The notes under the pieces are model-generated. The model was given only the letters and a program-made list of their open reading frames with translations. It was not told where the DNA came from and made no database searches. DNA of 64,000 bases from the NCBI RefSeq assembly GCF_006542335.1, contig NZ_CP032485.1, positions 1,064,501 through 1,128,500 on the forward strand, read 5' to 3'. Both the position numbers and the translations under genes were made by a program. Shown piece by piece: positions 18,213 through 27,308 of the stretch (positions are counted from its first letter, which is position 1; every line of letters starts with the position of its first letter). The stretch is from Neokomagataea tanensis. GTDB taxonomy: Bacteria; Pseudomonadota; Alphaproteobacteria; Acetobacterales; Acetobacteraceae.

Positions 18213-19196
18213 ATGAACGCCTCAAGAATTGCAATTATTGTGGCCGGGCCAACCTGTTCCGGCAAGTCAGCTCTCGCGATGGATATTGCACGACACCAGA
18301 ATGGTGTCGTGATCAATGCGGATTCGATGCAGGTTTACAGAGACTTGCATATTTTGACAGCGCGACCTTCGGTCGCAGACGAGGCTCAGGTGCCGCACCG
18401 ATTATATGGCGTTTTGGATGCGGCCTATCCGGGCAGTGTTGCCTGGTGGCGTGAGCAAGCTTTGGCTGCCATGGAGGAATGTTGGGCCAGTGGCCAAATG
18501 CCGATTTTGTGCGGCGGTACGGGAATGTATCTTCGGGCCTTGCTTGAAGGTTTGGTCGAAGTACCAGATCCCGGAGAAGAGGCTCGGTGTGAAGCGCGAC
18601 AGCTTATTGATGACATTGGACCGGCGGCGTTGCACGAACGTTTAATGGAGGTGGATCCATCGACGGCGCAGACGCTACGGTCGAATGATTCGCAACGTAT
18701 TTCACGTGCTTGGGAGGTTTGGCGCGGGACGGGACGGGGGCTGCTTGCTTGGCGTTCAGAACCGGGTTTGCCAGCTGCGGATTGCCGCTTTATTTCCGTG
18801 CGTTTGGATCCGCCAAGACCTGAGCTAAGGGCCTCCATAAAACTTCGTTTTGACCAAATGATTGAAGCTGGTGCTCTTGATGAAGTGGCTGCCTTGGTAG
18901 AGCGCGGGCTGGATACGGCTTTGCCAGCAATGCGCGCCCACGGTGTGCCTGAATTATCGGCGGTATTACGCCAAGACACTTCTTTGGAAGAAGCGTGCGA
19001 TGCTGCTGTGTTGGCTACTGGCCGCTACACGCGCAGGCAGGCGACTTGGTTTAGACATCATACTCTGGGCAAAAAAGAAGATTCTATGGATTTGTTGCGC
19101 AGATACCCCTCATTTGAGCAAGATTCGGAAAATTATAAAGAAAAAATACAGAATTTTATATCAAAACGCGTTGACCTTCGCGGCGTGGCGTCCTAA
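18213..19196 (+). CDS. miaA: tRNA dimethylallyltransferase
   Basis: MiaA adds a dimethylallyl group to A37 of tRNAs that read codons starting with U. The P-loop is AGPTCSGKSALA at about residues 11-22, followed by NADSMQVYRDLHI and GGTGMYLRALLEGL, all family motifs. The length of 327 residues is normal. AAGAGG precedes the ATG. The last 35 residues are rich in Lys, Ser and Asn and look like an unstructured tail. ilvB begins 34 bases after the stop. Confidence 0.95.
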   Translation: MNASRIAIIVAGPTCSGKSALAMDIARHQNGVVINADSMQVYRDLHILTARPSVADEAQVPHRLYGVLDAAYPGSVAWWREQALAAMEECWASGQMPILCGGTGMYLRALLEGLVEVPDPGEEARCEARQLIDDIGPAALHERLMEVDPSTAQTLRSNDSQRISRAWEVWRGTGRGLLAWRSEPGLPAADCRFISVRLDPPRPELRASIKLRFDQMIEAGALDEVAALVERGLDTALPAMRAHGVPELSAVLRQDTSLEEACDAAVLATGRYTRRQATWFRHHTLGKKEDSMDLLRRYPSFEQDSENYKEKIQNFISKRVDLRGVAS

Positions 19197-19230
19197 ACCC
19201 GGCACTCTAAACGCCATTGGGAGGATAGTG

Positions 19231-21053
19231 GTGACGGATCTTGCGGCGCCCAAAGCCGATGAACACACAAAAACGCTGAACCCTGCAACACTTAACGGTG
19301 CAGAAGTCCTTCTTCGCGTCCTGAGTGAGCTCGGTGTTGAGGTCGTGTTCGGCTATCCGGGCGGAGCGGTGCTGCCGATTTACGATGCATTGTTCAAGCA
19401 AGATCACATTCGCCACATCCTTGTTCGCCACGAGCAGGCTGCTGTGCATGCAGCTGAAGCGTATGCGCGCTCAACAGGTAAGACCGGTGTCGTTTTGGTA
19501 ACGTCAGGGCCTGGCGCTACCAACGCGGTGACTGGTTTGGTTGATGCGTTGATGGATTCCATCCCGCTGGTTTGTTTGAGTGGTCAGGTTCCGACGAAAC
19601 TGATCGGAAATGATGCCTTTCAAGAAGCTGACACAACGGGAATTACCCGGCCGGCGACTAAACACAATTATCTGGTTCGTACGCCGGAAACTTTGGCCCC
19701 TATCGTGCGCGAGGCTTTTGCTGTGGCACAAGGTGGGCGCCCTGGGCCGGTGCTGATCGACCTGCCTAAGGATATTACGGTAGGTAAAGCGCCGTTGACG
19801 CCGCCGGCTCCTACGCCAGCGATGAAGCGTTTGCAGAAAATTGCAGCGCAAAATCGGCCAGCGCAGGACGCCATCGCGCGTACGATTGAGGCGATGAAGA
19901 CGGCAAAGAAGCCGCTTTTCTATACGGGTGGGGGTATTATAAACTCTGGCCCGCATGCAGCTGAGTTGTTGCGCGCTTTAGCACGCAAAACGGGTTTTCC
20001 GGTTACGTCGACGCTTATGGGGCTGGGCGCATTTCCTTCCCCTGACCCACAGTTTTTGGGCATGCTGGGCATGCACGGTGCTGTGGAGGCGAATATGGCA
20101 ACGCATGGTTGTGACCTGCTGATTGCCCTTGGTGTGCGTTTCGATGACCGCGTGACAGGTCGTGTCGATGCGTTCTCGCCGAACTCTTTCAAAGTTCACG
20201 CTGATATTGACCCGAGCCAGATTGATAAAATCATCCCTGTGGATGTTCGTCTAGAAGGTGATGTGGGTGAAACCTTGGAAGCTTTGCTGGCAGCATGGGG
20301 TGAAACTGAGGCCCCGGACCTGACGCAGTGGTGGAACCAAATTGCCTCGTGGCGGAGCGTTGATGGCTTCGGTTTCACGCAGGACATGACACCTGAGGCG
20401 GTTATCCGCCCGCAATATGCCATTCAGCGTTTGTACGAGTTGGTGCAAGAAAGTGGCCGTGATACCTTCGTATCAACGGAAGTTGGTCAGCATCAGATGT
20501 GGGCTGCGCAGCACTTCCAGTTCGATAAACCTAACCGTTGGCTAACATCCGGCGGTTTGGGTACGATGGGATACGGTTTGCCTGCTGCGGTTGGGGCGCA
20601 GGTTGCGCATCCCGATGCGCTGGTGATCGATATAGCGGGAGAAGCGTCCACCCTGATGAACATTCAGGAGCTGGGAACAATTGCGCAATATCGCCTGCCG
20701 GTTAAAATTTTCATTCTAAATAACCGCTATATGGGGATGGTGCGCCAGTGGCAGGAATTGCTGCATGGCTCGCGCTACTCACAATCTTACAGTGAGGCAT
20801 TGCCTGACTTTGTGAAGCTTGCTGAGTCTTTCCATGGGACGGGCATGCGTGCGCGGAATGTGGGTGAGCTGGATAAGGTCATTCGTGACATGTTGGCGCA
20901 TGATGGCCCAGTCATAGCGGATATTTGTGTAGCGGAAGGTGAAAATTGCTACCCGATGATTCCATCAGGTGCAGCGCATAACCAGATGTTGCTTGGCCCA
21001 GATCAGGATTCAGCCGCAGCAGGGCTGACCGAAGAAGGGATGATGTTGGTCTA

Positions 21054-21054
<1 letters not shown>
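19231..21054 (+). CDS. ilvB: Acetolactate synthase, large catalytic subunit
   Basis: IlvB joins two pyruvates to acetolactate (or pyruvate with 2-oxobutyrate) using thiamine diphosphate. The catalytic glutamate is in LVRHEQAAVHAAE; GTMGYGLPAAVGAQ and the segment GEASTLMN mark the cofactor domain, with Glu where many homologues have Asp. The frame is open far upstream into miaA, but GTG 19231 after GGGAGG gives the usual 607 residues; GTG 19228 is an alternative. Only 34 bases separate it from miaA, leaving no room for an attenuator leader. The stop overlaps the ilvN start. Confidence 0.96.
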
Positions 21055-22630
<1,576 letters not shown>

Positions 22631-22644
22631 GCTCGAATATGACA

Positions 22645-22797
22645 TTTCTTGGGTGGTTTGCTGAAAGGTTTTTGACAATTCACGAATCACCTAAGAAAAG
22701 CCTTGCATCTAGGTGGGATAGCGCTGTATCCAGCCCCCACCTGGCCCAAGGGGGCGATTGACGCCCAACAGGCCGTCTACTGGTTTGGGGGTACGTG
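22645..22797 (+). other. Structured leader before speD, candidate regulatory RNA
   Basis: Four hairpins can be drawn in the ilvC-speD spacer. P1: 22645-22660 with 22683-22698, 16 bp with three wobbles. P2: 22709-22717 with 22736-22744, with an inner GATA/TATC. P3: GGGCG 22752-22756 with CGCCC 22762-22766. P4: CCCAA-CAG 22764-22771 with CTG and TTTGGG around 22780-22790, covering the GGGGG ribosome binding site of speD. P3 and P4 share the CCC at 22764-22766 and exclude each other. A TTGACA at 22672-22677 lies in the P1 loop, so a promoter may also start here, but no good -10 is seen. I know no riboswitch class that fits. Confidence 0.55.
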
Positions 22798-23274
22798 ATG
22801 AACGCACTTGCTCAACTGGGGATGGTATCGGAACACCCGAGAGATATCCAGAACAGCGAAGCTCACTCTGTTGAAGAGGAGCGCAAGGACTATTTTATCG
22901 AGCGCGACGGTGAACGTTTCGCGGGGAATCACATCTTGGTCGACTTTTGGGACGCGAGCAACCTCGACGATCCAAAGCGCATTGATGAGACTCTTTGCGA
23001 GGGTGCCATAGCTGCTGGTGCAACGATCTTGCACAGCCATTTCCATCATTTCACGCCGAATGGTGGTGTGTCTGGTGTTGTCGTTCTGGCCGAGAGCCAC
23101 ATTTCTATCCATACGTGGCCGGAGCGTAACTTCGCGGCTGTGGATGTGTTCATGTGCGGTTCTTGCGACCCGAACCTGACAATTCCAGTGATGCAGCGTC
23201 TGTTCCAAGCTGGCCGCGTAGAGGTTGATGCCGTACGTCGTGGTCGCGTGCAGGGACGCACGAAAACGGCTTAA
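22798..23274 (+). CDS. speD: S-adenosylmethionine decarboxylase proenzyme
   Basis: SpeD supplies decarboxylated S-adenosylmethionine, the aminopropyl donor for spermidine. It is a pyruvoyl enzyme that cuts itself at a Glu-Ser bond; this site is seen as AESHISIHTWPE. The catalytic cysteine region MCGSCDP follows. The protein of about 158 residues has a 35-residue N-terminal extension compared with minimal SpeH-type enzymes. ATG 22798 is better spaced from the GGGGG than the GTG at 22795. speE is next after a terminator, so the two are paired in function but the transcripts may separate. Confidence 0.95.
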   Translation: MNALAQLGMVSEHPRDIQNSEAHSVEEERKDYFIERDGERFAGNHILVDFWDASNLDDPKRIDETLCEGAIAAGATILHSHFHHFTPNGGVSGVVVLAESHISIHTWPERNFAAVDVFMCGSCDPNLTIPVMQRLFQAGRVEVDAVRRGRVQGRTKTA

Positions 23275-23303
23275 GGGCCGGGCGAGTATTACCGCCATTT
23301 GCT

Positions 23304-23336
23304 AGCCGGGGTCTCATGCGGGTCCCCGGCTTTTTT
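23304..23336 (+). terminator. Terminator after speD
   Basis: GCCGGGG (23305-23311) pairs with CCCCGGC (23324-23330), followed directly by six T residues, 30 bases after the speD stop. Confidence 0.92.
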
Positions 23337-23383
23337 CTTGTAACGTCGCCTCAGAGCGCCTCGGATTATTCCGTAAGGAGACG

Positions 23384-24259
23384 ATGACAATGGCCGAAAA
23401 TTGGCTGAACGAAACTCTGTACCCTGACTGGGGGCAACGTTTCCTCGTGACCCGTGAGTTGGCACGTGTGAAGTCTGACTTTCAAGATATCGTTGTTTTT
23501 GAAAGCAGCAGCCATGGCCGCGTTCTGGTTTTGGATGGTGTAATCCAGATCACGGAACGTGATGAGTTTGTGTATCAGGAAATGCTCGCTCATGTGCCGT
23601 TAATGGCGCATCCTTGTGCGAAGCGCGTTCTGATCATCGGTGCAGGTGATGGTGGCGTTCTGCGCCGCGTTTTGCAGCATGACACGGTTGAAAAAGCCGT
23701 TATGGTGGAAATCGATGGTGCAGTGATTGAGCTGTCCAAAGAGCATTTGCCGAACATTGCTGGTGATGCATGGAATGATCCACGTGCGGACGTGATTGTG
23801 GGCGATGGTATCGATTATGTTGCGAAGGCAGCGGACGGTTCTTTCGACGCGATTATCGTTGATAGTACGGACCCAATCGGCGTTGGCGAAGTTCTGTTTA
23901 CGGATGAATTCTATAGCAATTGCGCACGCATTTTGTCGGATGAAGGTATCATCGTAAACCAGTGCGGTGTGCCGTTTATGCAGGCAGATGAACTGCATGA
24001 GACCAGCTTGCGCCGTGCTAAATTTTTCCCGCATGTTTCCGCCTATGTTGCCGCTGTGCCGACCTATGTTGGTGGCTTCATGACCTTGGGTGTGGCAGCT
24101 AAGGGCCAATCACCGAATACGCAGACCATTGAGCAGGTGCGCGCACGTGCTGAAGCTGCGAAGATTGTTGGTAAGACCCGCTACTGGACGCCGGAAATCC
24201 ACGTTGGCGCGTTTAACCTTCCACCTTACATAGCGGAACATCTTCCCAAAAAGGGCTGA
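23384..24259 (+). CDS. speE: Spermidine synthase
   Basis: SpeE transfers the aminopropyl group from decarboxylated S-adenosylmethionine to putrescine. The Rossmann-like cofactor site is VLIIGAGDGGVLRRVL near residues 83-98, followed by VEIDGAVIEL and the catalytic aspartate region IIVDSTDPIGVGEVLF. The length of 291 residues is typical. AGGAG precedes two close ATGs, 23384 and 23390; the second would start MAENWLNETLY and is equally plausible. A strong hairpin terminator follows. The polyamine substrate is inferred from pairing with speD. Confidence 0.94.
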   Translation: MTMAENWLNETLYPDWGQRFLVTRELARVKSDFQDIVVFESSSHGRVLVLDGVIQITERDEFVYQEMLAHVPLMAHPCAKRVLIIGAGDGGVLRRVLQHDTVEKAVMVEIDGAVIELSKEHLPNIAGDAWNDPRADVIVGDGIDYVAKAADGSFDAIIVDSTDPIGVGEVLFTDEFYSNCARILSDEGIIVNQCGVPFMQADELHETSLRRAKFFPHVSAYVAAVPTYVGGFMTLGVAAKGQSPNTQTIEQVRARAEAAKIVGKTRYWTPEIHVGAFNLPPYIAEHLPKKG

Positions 24260-24274
24260 TGCGTTTGTAAGCAT

Positions 24275-24320
24275 CGTATTGGGGGCGGGCTATTTAGCCT
24301 GCCCCCAATACGGTTTTATA
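24275..24320 (+). terminator. Terminator after speE
   Basis: A very stable hairpin: CGTATTGGGGGC and GGC on the left (from 24275) pair with GCC and GCCCCCAATACG on the right (to 24312), then GTTTTATA. It may also serve the convergent mdaB-like gene. Confidence 0.9.
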
Positions 24321-24348
24321 CTTTCAAAAGTGATATAAAGAGCGGATG

Positions 24349-24951
24349 TTACGCGGTTGTTTGACCTGTAGCTCCGAAGACGGACGCCAAATGCGCACGA
24401 AACAGGCGCAGCGTATTGTCTATATCTGGTGCTTTAATGACGTCCGTTGCGAGGAATGTCGGTAAAGGTGACATGCCAAGAAATTGGTTTGCCTTATGGA
24501 CTGGTAGATAAACGGCATCGACGCCCTGCCCACCAAAAAACTGTGCGGGGTCACTGAAAGCCTCTTCGGGGGCGTTCCAAGTCAAAGACAGCATGTAGTA
24601 CTTGCCGCTTAAGAGGCCGCCTGAGCCGTAAGTGCGTTCAGGGTGCGCGCGGGATCGGCCGTCATTGGCGTAGAGTTTGCTATGACCTGCGGTGAAGACC
24701 TCATCCATGTATTTTTTAACGGTCCAAGGGGCTCCCATCCACCATCCGGGCATTTGGTAAATAACTACATCCGCCCATTGGAAAAGGGCGACTTGCTCTG
24801 TGACGTCGTAGCCCTCGTCTATCTTAACGACACGGACATCGAGTCCGTTGAGGCTTAAATCGTTTTGCGCGGTTGAAGTTAAGGTATCGTTGAGTGCGCC
24901 GCGGGAATGGGCGAACGTTTTTCCGCCGTTGAGAATCACAATATTTTTCAT
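24349..24951 (-). CDS. mdaB: MdaB-type NADPH quinone reductase
   Basis: MdaB is a flavodoxin-fold enzyme that reduces quinones by two electrons with NADPH and FAD, protecting against oxidative stress. The chain starts NIVILNGGKTFAHSRGALND, the flavin phosphate loop; the family motif YQMPGWWMGAPWTVKKYMDEVF is at about residues 65-88; and GGLLSGKYYMLSLTWNAP lies mid-chain. The length of 200 residues is usual. Its ATG overlaps the stop of a doubtful small upstream frame on the same strand. Convergent with speE. Confidence 0.92.
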   Translation of the reverse strand: MKNIVILNGGKTFAHSRGALNDTLTSTAQNDLSLNGLDVRVVKIDEGYDVTEQVALFQWADVVIYQMPGWWMGAPWTVKKYMDEVFTAGHSKLYANDGRSRAHPERTYGSGGLLSGKYYMLSLTWNAPEEAFSDPAQFFGGQGVDAVYLPVHKANQFLGMSPLPTFLATDVIKAPDIDNTLRLFRAHLASVFGATGQTTA

Positions 24952-25274
24952 GGATAAGCCTTGCAGGAATTGGAGCCATACGGGGCTCCTCCGGGATCGG
25001 TGCGTATTTTGACTAATGTGGTGGTCGCGACGGCCGTTCTAAAGGTGGGAGAGTAATAATTGGGCTGAGAGGTGCACAGAGGGAGGTCGGTGGCGAGTTC
25101 ACTCGCCGTGGGTGAAAGCCCTGTAGCTTGGGATGGAGGCGGGCTGGATTCGAGGGTGGTGGCGGCTAGATTGATCTCTGGGCTGGGCAGAATATTGCTC
25201 AATGCGCGGAGTGCAATTGCAGCAGTTTCAAAGCTGTAAGTGTGCTCCTTTCGTAACAGGGAAAAAGAGAGCAC
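24948..25274 (-). CDS. Doubtful small reading frame upstream of mdaB, 108 aa
   Basis: The frame is uninterrupted for 108 codons and its stop overlaps the mdaB start (ATGA), an arrangement often seen in coupled genes. The protein is rich in Ser, Pro, Thr and Leu, has no motif I recognise, and lacks a convincing ribosome binding site. It may be chance coding in the divergent spacer between mdaB and the glycine riboswitch, where no other feature was found. Low confidence. Confidence 0.25.
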   Translation of the reverse strand: MLSFSLLRKEHTYSFETAAIALRALSNILPSPEINLAATTLESSPPPSQATGLSPTASELATDLPLCTSQPNYYSPTFRTAVATTTLVKIRTDPGGAPYGSNSCKAYP

Positions 25275-25330
25275 GCGATGCTGGTTTGTGATGATTGCAT
25301 GGCTGGTCTGAAACTGGCAAAGAGGGGGTG

Positions 25331-25513
25331 ATCAACACGGGAGAGACTAGCCGCGAGGCTGGCGCCGAAGGAGCAACCGCCCCGGAAACTCTCAGGCTAA
25401 AGGACCGGTTGATTTTAAATTTCTGGAGAGTGGCGTGTTCTGCGCCCGCCGACGGGATAGCGATCTCAGGCCAAAGGACAGAAGGGGCGGCACTTTCCGA
25501 ATGTGGGAGAGTG
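25331..25513 (+). promoter_or_regulatory. Tandem glycine riboswitch controlling gcvT
   Basis: Two glycine aptamers lie head to tail before gcvT. Aptamer I: P1 pairs 25331-25340 with 25405-25413, enclosing GGGAGAG, GCCGAAGGAGCAA and ACTCTCAGG followed by AAAGGACCG. Aptamer II: P1 TTCTG 25421-25425 with CAGAA 25479-25483, enclosing GGAGAG, CGCCGACGGG and ATCTCAGGCCAAAGGACAG. The expression platform seems to be CACTTTCC (25491-25498), which can pair with GGAGAGTG downstream (25506-25513) or with the identical GGAGAGTG inside aptamer II (25425-25432). In known systems glycine switches on cleavage genes. Confidence 0.96.
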
Positions 25514-25548
25514 TCTGCGCTATTACGTCTTATTGAGCCGGATCGACT

Positions 25549-26682
25549 ATGAGCGATACTCTACAGCAGACTCCTCTTTTTGCGCTTCATGGTGAGCTTG
25601 GTGCCCGAATGGTGCCATTTGCGGGTTATGCTATGCCTTTGCAGTACCCAGCGGGTTTGATGGCTGAGCATGTCCATACGCGCACAAAAGCGGGTTTGTT
25701 TGATGTGTCCCATATGGGGCAAATCCGGATTGCAGCAAAATCTGGCGATGTCCGCGACGCTGCTCTAGCTTTAGAGAGCCTTGTCCCTGCAAATTATGCT
25801 GGCTTGCCTGCTAACCGCCAGCGCTACGGTTTGCTCACCAACGACCAAGGTGGCATTTTGGACGACTTGATGGTGGCGAATATGGGCCACGATCTTTTGG
25901 TCGTTGTAAATGCGTCGTGCAAAGAAGCTGATGCAGAGCGCATCGAGGCTGCGTTGTCTGACCGGTGTGTTGTGACCCGCCAGTTTGACCGTGCGCTTTT
26001 GGCGTTGCAAGGACCAGCGTCAGAGGCAGCGCTTGCGCCACTATGCTCTGCAGCGGCTGCTATGCGCTTCATGGACATGATTGAAACGCACATTGCGGAT
26101 ATCCCTGTTACGCTGTCGCGTTCGGGCTATACGGGCGAAGACGGTTACGAGATTGGTTGTGCTGCTGAAGATGGAGAGCGCTTGGCGCGCCTGCTGCTGG
26201 CACAGCCTGATGTTATGCCGATCGGTCTTGGAGCGCGTGATTCTTTACGCCTCGAAGCTGGGCTATGCCTTTACGGAAATGACATCGACACCACGACCAC
26301 GCCGATTGAGGCTTCCCTTGGATGGGCGATACAAAAAATTCGCCGCGAAGGTGGCGAGCGTGAAGGCGGTTATCCGGGAGCGGAGCACGTGCTGCGCCAA
26401 GCGCGGGAAGGTGCGGCACGTCAGCGCGTTGGCCTAATGGCAGAGGGACGTGCGCCAGTGCGTGGTGGTGCAAAGTTGTTTGCGGATGCACAAGGCAGCC
26501 GAGAGGTTGGTGTGGTGACATCTGGTGCATTTGGACCCACGGTTCAGGCTCCGGTTGCCATGGGTTATGTTGAAACGGCGTATGCCGCCGTTGATACAGC
26601 TCTTTTTGCAGAATTGCGCGGGAAGTTTGTTCCCGTTCATGTCCGGGCGACGCCGTTTGTGGCGCCGGGATTCAAGCGTTGA
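25549..26682 (+). CDS. gcvT: Glycine cleavage system T protein (aminomethyltransferase)
   Basis: GcvT takes the aminomethyl group from lipoylated GcvH and forms methylenetetrahydrofolate and ammonia. Seen motifs include the N-terminal HGELGARMVPFAGYAMPLQYP, the FDVSHMGQI turn, the SRSGYTGEDGYEI folate region and GLGARDSLRLEAGLCLYGND. The length of 377 residues is normal. ATG 25549 lies 35 bases after the riboswitch platform; the ribosome binding site (GAGCCGG) is weak, which fits control at translation. gcvH follows after 40 bases. Confidence 0.97.
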   Translation: MSDTLQQTPLFALHGELGARMVPFAGYAMPLQYPAGLMAEHVHTRTKAGLFDVSHMGQIRIAAKSGDVRDAALALESLVPANYAGLPANRQRYGLLTNDQGGILDDLMVANMGHDLLVVVNASCKEADAERIEAALSDRCVVTRQFDRALLALQGPASEAALAPLCSAAAAMRFMDMIETHIADIPVTLSRSGYTGEDGYEIGCAAEDGERLARLLLAQPDVMPIGLGARDSLRLEAGLCLYGNDIDTTTTPIEASLGWAIQKIRREGGEREGGYPGAEHVLRQAREGAARQRVGLMAEGRAPVRGGAKLFADAQGSREVGVVTSGAFGPTVQAPVAMGYVETAYAAVDTALFAELRGKFVPVHVRATPFVAPGFKR

Positions 26683-26722
26683 TCTTTGATCTCCAACAGA
26701 GTTTTGGGAGAGGAAAGCGGTT

Positions 26723-27082
26723 ATGACGACTTACTATACGAAATCGCATGAGTGGATCCGTCTTGATGGCCAAGAAGCAACGGTCGGTATTACGACCCAT
26801 GCTTCTGAAGAATTGGGCGAGCTGGTCTTTGTAGAGGCTAAGGATGAAGGCACTGAAGTTGCAGCGGGTGACGCAGCAGCCGTTGTGGAATCCGTAAAGG
26901 CAGCTTCTGATATTTATGCACCGGTTGCAGGCACTGTATCGGGTTTCAACGATCGTCTGTCTGACGAGCCGACGCTGGTTGGCTCTGACCCAGAAGGCGA
27001 GGGTTGGATTTTCCGTATGACGGTATCAAACCCGGAAGAGGTCACGAGCCTTCTGACGCGTGAGCAGTACGACGCGCTGTAA
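26723..27082 (+). CDS. gcvH: Glycine cleavage system H protein
   Basis: GcvH carries the lipoyl arm that shuttles the aminomethyl group between GcvP, GcvT and the L protein. The lipoylated lysine is in VVESVKAASDIYAPV near residue 60, and the start YTKSHEWIRLDG and the ELGELVFVEAKDEG hairpin are typical. Length 119 is a little short but complete. GAGAGGAAAG precedes the ATG. A 226-base folded spacer separates it from gcvP. Confidence 0.96.
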   Translation: MTTYYTKSHEWIRLDGQEATVGITTHASEELGELVFVEAKDEGTEVAAGDAAAVVESVKAASDIYAPVAGTVSGFNDRLSDEPTLVGSDPEGEGWIFRMTVSNPEEVTSLLTREQYDAL

Positions 27083-27308
27083 TTCTCGCGTGATGTGATG
27101 ATCGGCGGGTTTTAGAGGTTTTTTGTGTTGTTTCATGGGGTGGGATTTATCTTTTTCTGAAAGAAAAAGGATGTCCTACCTCACAAACAGTCCTCTCATT
27201 TGCAGGGGGGATAACGCAAAATCCCCTCATCACCGCCGAACGACAATAATTGACCTATCGTAGCCCGCTGCTGGGCTGCCCTGTGATGATGCAAAGAGTA
27301 TTCCCATC
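27083..27308 (+). other. Folded gcvH-gcvP spacer, candidate structured RNA
   Basis: The spacer can fold as a closed multi-branch element. Outer stem: TCGGCGG 27102-27108 with CCGCCGA 27233-27239. Long arm: AGAGG 27114-27118 with CCTCT 27192-27196, TTTGTG 27122-27127 with CACAAA 27182-27187, GGTGGGA 27139-27145 with TCCTACC 27174-27180, CTTTTTC 27151-27157 with GAAAAAG 27163-27169. Second arm: GGGGAT 27207-27212 with ATCCCC 27221-27226. No open frame is seen. It could be a cis-regulatory leader of gcvP, an inserted inverted-repeat element or an mRNA processing site. Confidence 0.5.

Noticed and set aside
18943..19230. N-terminal extension of ilvB back into miaA
   Set aside because: The extra 96 residues overlap the miaA coding region in another frame and do not resemble acetolactate synthase; the GTG at 19231 has a good binding site.
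19197..19230. Branched-chain amino acid attenuator before ilvB
   Set aside because: Only 34 bases lie between miaA and ilvB, too few for a leader peptide and terminator.
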